A stretch of 64,000 bases of DNA from Diplolepis rosae (lineage: Eukaryota > Arthropoda > Insecta > Hymenoptera > Diplolepididae): NCBI GenBank assembly GCA_030998225.1, contig JAPYXD010000308.1:4412001-4476000 (forward strand). Reading direction: 5' to 3'. Made by a program: the position numbers and the translations under genes. The notes under the pieces are model-generated. The model had not been told where the DNA came from and searched no databases. It saw only the letters and a list, made by a program, of their open reading frames with translations. Below, piece by piece: positions 47,081 to 57,625 of this stretch; position 1 is the stretch's first letter, and each line of letters starts with the position of its first letter.

Positions 47081-49167
47081 GGCAATTTCTAACGGTATAG
47101 CCCTCCGTTTTACAGCGGTAACACGCTATTTTTCTAGGTAGGGCGCAACCTATTTGAAAGTGGCCAGGTTTTTGGCACCGAAAGCAAATAACCTCTTTGT
47201 CGGTCCCAGAGTCCTTAGGGGCCTTTTCAGCGGACGTACTAGGACGTAGCTGACCTCCCCGACCTTGAGATCAGACCCGATATCTCTAAAATTGCTCGGA
47301 CTTCTGGGTTATTCGCTCTCCTTATATCTGTCCCCTGTGAATCCCATAGGGTGGCCCTTGTTCCTGACGTCGTTTCCTTTCTTGTTTCCCTCGCCCTTGG
47401 TATCCCGGCTTCCGCGGTGCGGTCCTACCGAATTTTTCGGACGGATTGCTGTCTCGGAAATCGCCGAAACCGAGCTTTGTTTATGCGCAGCTGGCGTCGT
47501 TTCCGCCCGATACGCGAATTTGGGAAGGAAGGAGTTTTCTGGAGGTGGTCGAGCTCGGTATTCCTTGGCTGCTGCCCACGCCATTTCTCAACGCCTACAT
47601 ATTTGGTTCAATTCATTAAAATCTCGGAATTCAAAGTGGGTCAATTAATCATCCACGCTTCCTTTCGGACCTTGCGTTGGGATGAAAATTTGTTCGCGGA
47701 ATCGTGCTGCGATATCATAGTTGCCAAATCTCCGCCTGAAGGCAGTCTTGAATTCGGGCCAATTTCGCCACTCATCATTGCTGATCTGGAACCACAATAG
47801 AGCTACAACCTTCAATAACAACGGCAGGGCTCTCAGCAGGTCGTCATCACTTATGGGAATGATTTCTCGGCATTCCTCCAGACGGGTTAAGAAGTCTTCT
47901 ACGCTAGCTCCTGATTTACCGCTGAAAGAGATCTGCCAATCATATACAAATCTGCTGAGATCCTGAATCTCTCGCCGTGGTTCAAACCGAGAGCTGGTAA
48001 GCCCTAATCCACGATTTTCCGGGTAGCCACCCATGTGTCCACGTTCAGTCAACCTTGTATTCTCGTGGTAAAAGTCCACGTTTCTTGCTCCTCTACTATC
48101 GGGGAGCCGGTTATCTTGGCCTTGGTCATCATTCGTCCTTCGCACTGGGTCTCTGTCCAAATTTAGGGACCTGAAATCCGCCTCATACTGAGAAAAACGG
48201 TTCATTCCCCCTTCTGAGTCATACCCAACCCTGCTTGGCCCACGCGTATGCTCATCCGGTATCCCTGTCTAGTTGATCGTCTCCAGATTGGTGTCCGGGT
48301 TAGGGTGAAGGTCCAAACGTCCGTCTCTAAGGGGTCCGCCCCGGTTACCGAACCCCTCTGGTACGCATTTCAGTCGATCTACATTCGAGGAATCAAAAGT
48401 ACTGTGCTGGGCGGCTGGTGGCACCAGAGGGCTAAAGTTTCTTACCTCATGCGGCTTACCTAGTCCTCTTCGCACCGTATCCCGAAAATTGGCCTCTCGT
48501 TGTTGCTCGGAAGGTGGTACACCCCTCGTGCTCGTTCGCATATCTTCTTCGGCCGTCTCAGCCGACGCCCGTGAGAGTCTCATCGTCGGGAATATCAAGG
48601 CAGGTAGATGAAATGAATCACGTGACCCGGTATAGGAGATGTTCGCATACCCATGTGCTAATGCTACGCCTGATGACACCGTGAGGGCAGAAGGCGTTAT
48701 TCTGGATGTTGTGATGCCATGAGCCAATTCCGAAACCGTCACGAACCCTTCTGCACCCCTACTCATCGTACCCGCTATTGTCGTAATCGGAAAACTTGGT
48801 ATGAACTCGCTAGCCGTAACCGTAACCGGAGCTGTGACTGATACCGGGATTTCGGACAATACGCCTTCCAGATCATCTGCCGATAATCCTCTAATATCAT
48901 TGAAGTCGATCAAATTATCCCGCGTCGCGTTCGAAGAGGTGTCCGAAAAATCTTCGCCTGAGAATCCCTTCATACGGAATACATAATTCCGAAGCCGCTT
49001 AATCCTATCCCGTCTATTACCGGTGCAAATTAATTCAACCTCATCCAAGTTTTCTCCCAATTCAGGGTACGATAGCTCCGATAGGCAAATCATGACCTGC
49101 TCCGGTTCGGGGCGCTGCGGTACGACATCGAGAACACCGTCTGCTACTTCGGTTCCTTCGAGTACCT
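47081..49167 (-). pseudogene. Gypsy-2 Gag polyprotein
   Basis: A single frame runs from the LINE junction through 48269, 47645 and 47309, interrupted by a TAG at 48269-48271 and by TAA and TGA near 47590-47645. The capsid-like part is 47645-48205 (DLSRFVYDWQISFSGKSGAS, then WPEFKTAFRRRFG). Two zinc knuckles follow in another frame near 47090-47190: CFRCQKPGHFQIGC is a proper CCHC, while CYRCKTEGYTVRNC has Tyr in place of His. The N-terminal part (48269-49093) is Ser/Thr-rich and unrecognised. An upstream start was probably lost with the 5' end. Confidence 0.75.
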
Positions 49168-50447
49168 AATGAGAGGTCTGATGGTATAAAAAATGAAGGA
49201 GGTAAGACCGTCAAAAAGTAAGGAATTTGCGGACGAGAGTAGCCAAACCCTCTCACAACCAGCGGCGAGGTCCACACCAGACACCCGCAAACGGCCGAGA
49301 GAGTCGACAGCGAGTCCGAAGGTGTCTGCGGCGAAGAAGCCGACTGAGAAGAGGCTGAAAGCCTCCAACAAAGGAAAAGAGTGGGTGGAGGTCCCTTAAA
49401 AGGAAGGACCTCCGAAAGAGGAAGAAGCAAGAGAAGAAGCTCTCCAGAATGCAGGAGAAACCTTGCCATGCACGCCCAGAGGCGGTGCTCATTAAACCAG
49501 TGGAGGGAATGAGCTATGCTTCAATCCCGCGCGGGCTCAAAAAACGCGTCAACCCTGATGAACTGTGCGCCACAGTTCAGGGAATCAGGGAGACGCCATC
49601 CAAGGACTTGATAGTAGAACTGAAATGTTCTAAAAAACAGAGAGCGGCTGGACACTGCCTTCAAAGAGGCAGTCGGAGCTAGTGGAACTGTGCGTCATCT
49701 TATACCACGGATTGAGGTCGAGATTTCCAATCTAGACCCAAGCATTAAAGCCGGAGAGGTCGAGGAGGCTGTACAAGGTTTCTTCGAGCAATATTCGGAA
49801 ATGGAGTTTAGGGTCTCCCTAACAAAAACACCCTATAGATGGAACAAAAAGCATACGTGCTATTGGAGGAGGCAAGAGCCTAGAAACTTCTTAAGGCTAC
49901 CCACATCAAGATTGGGTGGGTATCTTGCAGGATGCGCAGGAGAAAGGAGCTCAACTGGTGCTACCGCTGCCTTGGCTTTGGCCATATGGCAGCGGACTGT
50001 CGCGGGCCAGACCGCAGCAGGTGCTGCTGGAGATGCGGTGAGGAGGGACATACCGCGGGATCCTGCACCAGGCAACCGTGATGCTACCTCTGCACCGCAA
50101 GAGAAGAAAAGCCCCGGTTCGATGACGTCCTGGGGACAATGCGTTGCGTAACTTTTCGGGCGGCAGCCCTCAAAAAGAGGCCGTAAAAAGCCGCAAGAGC
50201 TGAGCTGGAAGATGGATTCCAGGAAACAGGAGAAGAAGAAGAAGCGAGGAGAAGAGGACATCGCCTCCAGATGGCCCCCACCCTGAAGTAATACATAAAG
50301 GCGGTTCCAGGGTGGGATTCCACGGCCTAAAGACAGGGAGGGAGTTTTAGTGGGTAGGGCTGCGCGAGCAGCAGAGTCCCACACATCAGAGGAGCGCGGA
50401 GTCCACTTGACGGTGTATAAAGCATTTCTCCCTTCCTCAAAAAAAAC
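49168..50447 (+). mobile_element. R1-like LINE with ORF2 deleted
   Basis: A short non-LTR element with ORF1 (from about 49192), a G+C-rich 3' UTR (about 50150-50440) and a terminal A run at 50439-50447. It contains no endonuclease and no RT sequence at all. ORF1 runs straight into 3' UTR sequence near 50280-50340. It abuts the truncated 5' end of the gypsy-2 element, which lies in opposite orientation. Confidence 0.75.
49192..50160 (+). pseudogene. R1-like LINE ORF1 (Gag-like, zinc knuckles)
   Basis: Broken by stops and frameshifts into 49193-49399, 49449-49682 and 49690-50151 plus a further frame. Typical pieces are VNPDELCATVQGIRET, KDLIVELKCSKK and RHLIPRIEVEISNLDPSIKA. Near 49959-50092 three Cys clusters follow: Cys-X2-Cys-X4-His-X4-Cys (CYRCLGFGHMAADC), a second CCHC (CWRCGEEGHTAGSC) and the start of a third (CYLC). 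This order is that of R1/TRAS-type ORF1 proteins, which bind the element RNA. Confidence 0.75.
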
Positions 50448-50929
50448 AATTTTAGTAAATTGAGAAAAATATTAAATTACTAGACATTTGAAAAAACATT
50501 CTTTAAAATATTGATGCAATATCCATGTTTCCTTTAAATAATCTCCAACAAATTATAGGGAAATTCCATGACATTTTTTACAGTGCATATGGGGTTTTTT
50601 CGAAAAGAATCTAATTAAGTAGATTCAGTTTATGCAGAATAGTTTAAAGTGTTACTAAATTATAAAGGTTGTTAAATGTATGAAAATTAATTGGATAGTG
50701 TTTTGAATATTTTATTTTAATTTCTTAGAAAGTTTTTAAAATATAAATTTCTGATTGAGCTCGTTCAGTGTTTTCTTGCCTAGAATCAATTTTACAATAT
50801 TTATATTTCTGTAGAAAAAAGCTATTAGTTGTACATAGTACAATAATATCCCTTTTTAATAAGACACCCCTTGAGCGTCAAGGGAGTCCTATTAAGGCTC
50901 TCCGTCTGATTACAAACTATTTGTTATAT
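50448..50929. other. A+T-rich spacer
   Basis: No gene. A small inverted sequence CCCTTGAGCGTCAAGGGAG lies at about 50870-50885, just before the mariner insertion site. Confidence 0.35.
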
Positions 50930-50978
50930 ACGAGGTCTGTCCGGAAAGTATCTGGCCTACCTTTGAATTACCGCGACA

Positions 50979-53670
50979 CACAGTGTGTAGAATGAGAAAA
51001 TTGGGGTTAAAAATGATTCAGAGCCTAAAATTTTCCTACGATTGAACTTTTTTTTTTAAAATTAAAGCTAATTAAATTTTGAAGAAGTCTGTTGAGGCCG
51101 ATTTTGCAAAAAAAGACGCGGTTATTTTGTTATTTAAGTTGCAAATTGTAAAAAAATCATAATTTCCAATATTTGTGCTACCTACTCCATGATATTCGTC
51201 GATATTACCTCAAAAATGTAAACAAATTAATGGAAAAAATCTTTTTTTCTATATATTCGAGCCTGAAAGTTCTTTTCATCACGTTTTTTCCACGGAGTCG
51301 ATTTGAATCAATGTTATATTACAACCCATACTCGGAATATAATTTTTCATATTGTTATAAACAAATTTCATGAACAAATTCAATGAACAGGCGCCGCTGG
51401 ATATATCAAATTCCTTTTTTCCTACCTGATCATCAATTTCATCTGCGAAAATGATGCTTCGATTAATGGAAAGCATAATCAAGAATATTTACATTTGTTA
51501 TTAACAATACTGATTAACAAATGTATTAAAAGGTCACTCTTTGGTAGAAAAACTTCATTTTTCTTCGTGAAATCGTACCCATTTGATTCCTTTGTTTTCC
51601 CAACTTTTTTTTCCACAATTCTCGCATCCAATAAGTAAGGACTATTCCTCATAAAGTGCAGATTCGTGAATAAATTCGGGAATGTTATTCTGAGTCGGAA
51701 ATACAGTGTACATTCCTGAATATTTTTCGATGTTCTGGTAAAACTAAAATTGCTAATGACATCATGAAACTTTTGCCAAAAGACCATGATGAACACAATG
51801 AATTACCTGACAAGTTATCAGGTTCAGAAATGGGAGGAATTACACGCTACACTGATTATGAGGCATTAGCACTGATTGAAGACGCAAAATTAAGTGTATA
51901 CCAGTATGAAATTATCCGCATCCAAGCGAAAGCTAAAAATGCTCACATTTACCCACACTACAGGAGTCTATCAGATGCCAAAACAGGTGCTACCCTCCAG
52001 AATCTGATTTCATTATAACGGAAGAGAGCGTGAGTATCAACACTCAAGCCTTGCTGGATCATACAGTATCTCGCTTGACGGAAATACCAGGAATCATACC
52101 CTTAAATTTAGTTGGCGGACCTAATTTTTCAATGACTCTAACTTCGAAGTATGGATGTGATGGGACATCTGGTCATAATCCATACAATCAGTTTTTCATC
52201 GATTCAAGTAAGTCAGATGCAAGCGTCTTGAATTTTTTGATGGTTCCTCTAGCATTGGAGATGTTCGACTCGAAAAGTGGTAAAGGTTTGACAATTGGGA
52301 AGGATCCACGTCCTGGGTCATCCAGACTTTGTAGGATCATGCGATTCCGCTATGTGAAGGAAACGACGGAGACTAACACCTCTGAGGTAAAGCTGATTGA
52401 AGAAGAAATGAAAAAACTCAGACCTACAACAATTAAGTTCGTACAAAGTCGGACTCGTTGCAAAGTCACGCATAAAATGATTATGTCCATTCGTTGATGG
52501 AAAAGTTTGCCAAGCGTTCACTGAAACACCATCATCACAATCGTGTTATATATGCGGCGCAAAGCCCTCTATGATGAACAAATTGGAAGAAGTGAAACTC
52601 TTGCCTGTGAAGATCGAAAACTATTCTTTCGGTCTCACCAGCCTGCATGCTTGGATACGCTTCATGGAGTGCATCCTTCACATTGCGTATCGTTCAGATT
52701 TCTGCAAATGGGCAGCGATGTTACCTGATCAGAAGCAGGAAATGAGCGAAGCAAAAAAGAGAATCCAAAAAGAGTTTTGGGGGGAAGTGGGCCTGATTGT
52801 GGATGTTCCACAACATGGGAGTGGGACATCCAATAATGGATCATGACCGATCCTTACATAAACTATTTCAGAACTCTTCATGAGAATCTCACTCTTCCTA
52901 TGAAAGCGGAAGCTCAAGATTTGCTGATTGAAGATGTTTGAAATGGAATAAACAAATCTGCTGAATACCCAAATCCTTCCTCTGAAAGAATATATGCACT
53001 TCACGAAGAAAAATGAATTTTTTCTACCAAAGAGTGACCGTTTAATACATTTGTTAATCAGTATTGTTAATAACAAATGTAAATATTCTTGATTGTGCTT
53101 TCCATTAATCGAAGCATCATTTTCGCAGAGGAAATTGATGATCAGGTAGGAAAAAAGGAATTTGATATATCCAGCGGCGCCTGTTCATTGAATTTGTTCA
53201 TGAAATTTGTTTATAACAATATGAAAAATTATATTCCGAGTATGGGTTGTAATATAACATTGATTCAAATCGACTCCGTGGAAAAAACGTGATGAAAAGA
53301 ACTTTCAGGCTCGAATATATAGAAAAAAAGATTTTTTCCATTAATTTGTTTATAACAATTGAACGTATTGCACGAACTTCACCTAAAATATCGAAATTTT
53401 CTCTGTGATTGTAAATCTATCAATTTCATACATTTTTGAGGTAATATCGACGAATATCATGGAGTAGGTAGCACAAATATTGGAAATTATGATTTTTTTA
53501 CAATTTGCAACTTAAATAACAAAATAACCGCGTCTTTTTTTGCAAAATCGGCCTCAACAGACTTCTTCAAAATTTAATTAGCTTTAATTTTTAAAAAAAA
53601 AGTTCAATCGTAGGAAAATTGTAGGCTCTGAATCATTTTTAACCCTAATTTTCTCATTCTACACACTGTG
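50979..53670 (+). mobile_element. Transib (RAG1-related) DNA transposon with CACAGTG ends
   Basis: Both ends begin CACAGTGTGTAGAATGAG, so the element starts with the exact V(D)J recombination-signal heptamer, as Transib ends resemble. Flanks are CGACA (50974-50978) and CGCCA (53671-53675), a G+C-rich 5-bp target duplication with one mismatch, as expected for this superfamily. Long inverted arms (50979-51572 and about 52998-53670) flank a decayed Transib transposase. The right arm holds about 80-90 bp absent from the left. The element lies within the mariner leader and so postdates the mariner. Confidence 0.8.
51676..52960 (+). pseudogene. Transib transposase (RAG1 core-like), decayed
   Basis: The first piece (open from about 51676 to 52018) has TRYTDYEALALIEDAKLSVY and IYPHYRSLSDAKT. 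After a frameshift near 51985 comes 52030-52497 with LLDHTVSRL, then KYGCDGTSGHNPYNQFF, carrying the first catalytic Asp as in RAG1 and Transib, then PRPGSSRLCRIMRFRYVKET and KVTHKMIMSI. A second frameshift near 52494 leads to DGKVCQAFTET, CYICGAKPS (Cys-X2-Cys zinc site) and LTSLHAWIRFMECILHIAYR, then HGSGTSNNG. The C-terminal third with the catalytic Glu is not recognisable. Family wording is characteristic of Transib. Inactive. Confidence 0.82.
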
Positions 53671-53833
53671 CGCCATAGTGTTCGAGCAACCTCTGCGGGG
53701 CATGAACGTTAACAGTAAAGCCTCATGAACCTATCGGTTGCTTGCTGACATCTGCCGGACGTATAGCTCATGCGCAGCGTGTCTTTGTTTACGAAGCTAT
53801 TTTTGAGTTCGGCCGATTTTATAATTGTTAAAA

Positions 53834-54330
53834 ATGACTGAAAAACAAGATCAACGAATTTGCATCAAATTTTGTTTCCAACTCGGAAAAACGAGTTCGG
53901 AAACTATTCAGATGATGCAAAAGGCCTTTGAGAATGAGTTTATGAGCAAAACACGAATAAAAGAGTGGTGTAATCGTTTCAAAGGAGGCCGCACTTCTGT
54001 TGATAGTCATTCTCGTTCTGGCCGACCTTCGATGACAAAAACATTGGATTATATTGAGCGGGTGCGACTTGCGATTGAAGGTGGTCGTCGATTAACTGTT
54101 CGTGAACTAGAAAATGACCTCGGAATACCGAAAACTACTGTTTGGGAAATTTTGAACAAGATTTTAGGAATGACTCGCGTGTGTGCGGTGACTGGCTTCT
54201 TCACCACGATAACGCGCAAGCGCATTCATCGAATCTTGTGCAGCAGTTTCTGAGTTCCAGGACTGTTTCGAAAAGTGGAAACATCGTTGGAACCGTGTTA
54301 GTTAATCATGTGGGGATTACTTTGAGGGAT
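53834..54330 (+). pseudogene. Mariner transposase with internal deletion
   Basis: The N-terminus is intact: QRICIKFCFQLGKTSSET, IKEWCNRFKGGRTSVD, SRSGRPSMTKT and the second helix-turn-helix LTVRELENDLGIPKTTVWEI. It then jumps near 54175 to a C-terminal piece with DWLLHHDNAQAHSSNLVQQF in another frame (second Asp), and after a further gap to the tail near 54270-54330. The first catalytic Asp block and the third Asp block are deleted. The sequence after 54330 still belongs to the mariner tail up to 54379. Confidence 0.8.
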
Positions 54331-54927
54331 GCCACCCGCCTGATGATGAAGAATAACGCCAGCGCGGAGATATAAAGGTTTTAACATCCCTACTTTCCCC
54401 CTTGCTGCCAGACGCTTCAGGCAGCCAGGGTTCGGTAGGAGTGGAGGAGTAGGTGATAAAATGAATCGTAACTCGAGAAATTGAAGAGGAAAAATAGCAA
54501 ATGTTTATTCAGGAAAATAAATATTTACTAATAAGTACAGATAAAAAGTGTTGGTGTGAATGTATTTACAATCGGTTAAATGTGCCGGTGTCAGTGTGCG
54601 TGATGAGTGGAATGTGTGTGTGCGTGTGTGTGTGATGTGAGAAAATACGTCGATGGTGTGCGCGAATGTGTGGGCACAGGCCAGGCGGTCGGTATAGTCG
54701 TGAAACGGTCGTCTGGTCGACGCATCGCAGTTCACAAGTCGTTTCTGAAATCCGGTACATACAAGGCGCGTTTCAAAATAAACGAGACTTTTTCAAAATA
54801 GCTATTTATAGTGGGGCTATCTTCTGATGGGAGTAGGAGTTGGAAAGGTACATCCTTCACTGATGTTCTGTCAAAATTTCATGACCAACGGATAATTAGA
54901 AGCCGAGTTATTGCTTTATAATTGTTC

Positions 54928-55130
54928 GTAGTGTTCGTCAGCGTTCGGGAGTGCTCGGGTCGGTTCGGTAGTGTTCGTAGTGCGGTCGGTCAGTGTTCGG
55001 TAGTGTTCGTCAGCGTTCGGGAGTGTTCGGGTCGGTTCGGTCACCTTCGTAGTGTGGTCGGTCAGTGTTCGGTAGTGTTCGTCAGCGTTCGGGAATGTTC
55101 GGGAGTGCTCGGGTCGGTTTGGTCGTGTTC
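54928..55130 (+). repeat. 72-bp tandem repeat, about 2.8 units
   Basis: Units start at 54928, 55000 and 55072, each opening GTAGTGTTCGTCAGCGTTCG. They are G+C-rich with TTCGG steps. The third unit diverges after about 50 bp. Confidence 0.8.
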
Positions 55131-55157
55131 GTCGCGGTTACTTCGTGCAGGTTCGGT

Positions 55158-55600
55158 GGCTGCCCCAGGTACAACTCGGTCAGGGTCACCTGACGACGAG
55201 GTCTATGCTTCGCCGAGGATCAATCATGGGAGCGCCCATCCATTGGTACTCGGCGTGGGGAACCATCAGTCCGTCCGTTGTGTTGTCGTGGACGAAGTCC
55301 AGTGGCTGCCCCAGGTACAACTCGGTCAGGGTCACCTGACGACGAGGTCTATGCTTCGCCGAGGATCAATCATGGGAGCGCCCATCCATTGGTACTCGGC
55401 GTGGGTGGCCACTAGCCATCTGTCGGGTCATCGTCTGGGAGGCCAATTCCTGGAGGACCCTGAGCAGCACTCAGTCAGGGGCACCTGTCGCTGTGTGCGC
55501 ACTCACACCGAGAACTGACCATGGGAGCGCCCATCCGTTAACGCTCGGTCTGGTTCCTCCAGGTATGGGGTCGGTCGATGCGGAGATACCCTCCTATGGG
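55158..55600 (+). repeat. 145-bp tandem repeat with GGGAGCGCCC palindromes
   Basis: GGCTGCCCCAGGTACAACTC opens units at about 55159 and 55304, which are identical for about 100 bp. The hairpin-forming ATGGGAGCGCCCAT recurs near 55227, 55373 and 55527, with a variant near 55590. Confidence 0.75.
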
Positions 55601-55840
55601 AGCACCCAACAGAAGAGGCATCTCCTGCCGTCCATCCAGTGCGATGCTCCGGTGTGACCGGGCTCGCCGCCCCTGGCGAACTGCCGTCCCAGTGCTGCGG
55701 TCCTTCCCTATATCTCGTTCGTACGTAGTGGGGGACCGCTGCGCGCGCTGTTCGGCGTAAGCGGGGGAAGGTGTGACGTATGTACAGTGATGTACAGTTC
55801 GTTACAAGGTAGGCCCGATACTTTCCGGACAGACCTCGTA

Positions 55841-56208
55841 TATAGCGTCAAACGCTGTGACTAATATATGGACCCTCAGTTGCACATTTTTATAACATAT
55901 TTATATTGTTATATTTACCCAGTTTACCTGTTTTCTACATTTCATTACAGGATTTCTTTGTTTTTCTCCGCGAATCATAAGGGTAAGTTTGATCGGGTGT
56001 TGTGTACCTTTTTAGGGAGATGCATGAAAGAATCCCTTAGAAGTTGTGTGTTTCAAAAGTGATTCAAAAGAAGAAGTGCGTCTTAGTTCTCACACTTATA
56101 GTGTTCTAGTTCCATTTAAATTCTCAGCATTAAAGAAATTAGGCCATTTTGCGAAGGGAATATTCGACAACCTTTCAACGATCTGTAAATTAATACATGC
56201 TATTACTA
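55841..56208. other. Flanking DNA between mariner and DD41D element
   Basis: No gene established. A pyrimidine tract with TTACAG at about 55948 is followed 32-33 bp later by GGGTAAGT. This could mark a tiny exon but may be chance. Confidence 0.25.
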
Positions 56209-57300
56209 CAGGGTGGGCAATATAAAATTTTAAATTTAAAAACTCAATAAAAAAACGCCTTCATGTTTTTCAAAGATCTAACATTTATTTGAAAGGTTGT
56301 TTTATGAAATTTATTTGTGGAAAACAATTTCGAACAAATGACCACCACGGCTGAGTTTACAGTAGCTTTTCCGATCCACCCAATTTTTTGAGTACTTTCT
56401 CGATGGTTTCAGGGCCTTATGGCAGCAACAGCAGCTTGAATCTCGTACTTTAGATCTTGAATTGTTTCTGGATGGTTGGCGTAACATTTATCTTTAACAG
56501 CTCCCCACAGAAAATAGTCCAACGGAGTTAAATCGCAACTTCTGGGAGGCCGATTCACATCACCTCTTTTGCTGATTATGCGATTTTCGAAGATAGGGCG
56601 TAAAAGATTGAGTGTAGCGTTTGCTGTATGGCACGTAGCGCCGTCCTGCTGGAACCAAATGTTGTCCAAGTCTTCCTCTTCAATTTGCTTGAAGAAAAAT
56701 TTGGATAGCATTGCGCGATATCGCTCACCATTGATGGTTACGGCGGTTCCTTCTTCATTTTCGAAGAAAAATGGGCCGATGATTCCACCAGACCAAAATC
56801 CGCACCATACAGTGACTCGTGCTGGGTGCATTGGCTTCTCGACGATTACGTACGGGTTTTCTGTTCCTCAAATGCGACAATTCTGCTTGTTAAGTTAACC
56901 ACCGAGGTGGAAATGAGCCTCGTCCGAAAAGATGATTTTTCGGTAAAATTGACCATCCTCGGTCAAACGATTTTCCGCCCAATCTGCGAACTGTAGAGGG
57001 CTCGGATGGTCAAGTGATTTCAGCTGCTGCACCAATTCAACTTTATATGGCTTCATAGCGAGGTCTTTTTGCAAAATTCGTCGTAAAGTTGTTCGTGGAA
57101 TGTTCAATTCTTGCGATCGACAGCGAGTTGAGGTGGATAGATTCTCACTAACACTTTCAGCCACAGTCGCAATATTTTCGGATGAACGCGCGGGAAATTG
57201 TATTTTTCTCGACTCCATGCAAAGGAGGCGTGAAATAGACGCTGAATTCATAATTACGGAATATATCATTAAAAAAATTACACTTATTTTCTACATACTT
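56209..57300 (-). mobile_element. DD41D (rosa-like) Tc1/mariner element, unit 1
   Basis: The 3' end begins TACAGGGTGGGCAATATAAA at 56209, typical of a Tc1/mariner terminus after TA. A matching inverted end on the other side was not found, so the 5' end is only approximate. It contains one transposase relic. Confidence 0.6.
56313..57269 (-). pseudogene. DD41D transposase relic, unit 1
   Basis: Starts at 57269 with helix-turn-helix sequence (RSQELNIPRTTLRRILQKDL). First Asp in FSDEAHFHLGG. Immediately after it TAA and then TGA stops occur near 56898 and 56869. The reading resumes with RVTVWCGFWSGGIIGPFFFE, WFQQDGATCHTANATLNLL (second Asp) and SCDLTPLDYFLWGAVKD. Counting from the second Asp to the Asp of PLDYF leaves 41 residues, the spacing of the rosa-like DD41D group. 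One-base changes near 56388 and 56417 cut this copy short compared with unit 2. Confidence 0.8.
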
Positions 57301-57625
57301 TAAAAATATTGATCTGATATAAATATCTAAAAGATTTTGTGAAATTTTAAGGTGATTTAATTACTTGAAAATTATTTTCTAACGAAATTTAAAGTCAATA
57401 AATGTTTAAAAATTGAAAACAAAATATCGATTTCAGAATTGAAAAAAAAATTATTTGGTTTATATTTTATAATTAGATATGATTAAACTTGAGATACAAG
57501 TTTCAAAGTAAAGGGTTTGAATATTTTTATAATAGGTAACATCTTTTAAATGAAAATTTCGATAAATGAATGTAAATGAACTGTTTGATGATTCAAGATA
57601 GTTGATCCACAAAAATTAGGCCTCA

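Larger units (their letters stand above)
42655..49167 (-). mobile_element. Second Ty3/gypsy retrotransposon, decayed
   Basis: Minus-strand element with gag, protease, RT, RNase H, integrase, polypurine tract and 3' LTR. The 5' LTR and leader are replaced by an R1-like LINE at about 49168. Many stops and frameshifts show it is old. The stretch 43233-43802 between pol and the polypurine tract has no recognisable ORF and no envelope gene. Confidence 0.85.
54380..55806 (-). mobile_element. Probable solo LTR 1, G+C-rich, with internal tandem repeats
   Basis: Flanked by AGGT (54376-54379 and 55807-55810). Removing it rejoins a mariner tail sequence. Read on the minus strand it starts TGTAACGAAC and ends GGGATGTTAAA (TTA replaces the expected terminal CA pattern), with AATAAA near that end (about 54510). 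It holds 72-bp tandem repeats at 54928-55130 and 145-bp repeats at about 55158-55400. Long open frames across it (54922-55518) are low-complexity and I do not call them genes. Confidence 0.6.
50930..55840 (+). mobile_element. Mariner element split by a Transib and a solo LTR
   Basis: Terminal inverted repeats ACGAGGTCTGTCCGGAAAGT (left, 50930) and its complement ending 55840 match over about 28 bp, with TA at both flanks. A mariner transposase relic lies at 53834-54330. The Transib (50979-53670) sits in the 5' leader and the LTR (54380-55806) in the 3' tail. Removing both leaves about 0.8 kb, some 0.5 kb short of a full mariner because the middle of the transposase is deleted. Confidence 0.8.

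Noticed and set aside
49062..50384. Minus-strand ORFs of 135 and 174 residues over the LINE
   Set aside because: Antisense shadows of the G+C-rich ORF1 and 3' UTR.
50979..51020. A full recombination signal (heptamer, 12 or 23 bp spacer, nonamer) at the Transib ends
   Set aside because: The heptamer is perfect, but AAATTGGGG (12 bp) and AAAAATGAT (23 bp) do not resemble the nonamer well enough.
54922..55518. 198-residue Val/Arg/Ser-rich ORF, repeated at 60486-61082
   Set aside because: It is a reading of the 72-bp and 145-bp tandem repeats inside the probable solo LTR.
55948..55990. Tiny exon (TTACAG ... GGGTAAGT)
   Set aside because: Only 32-33 bp long, with no coding context and no second supporting exon. 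Likely chance.
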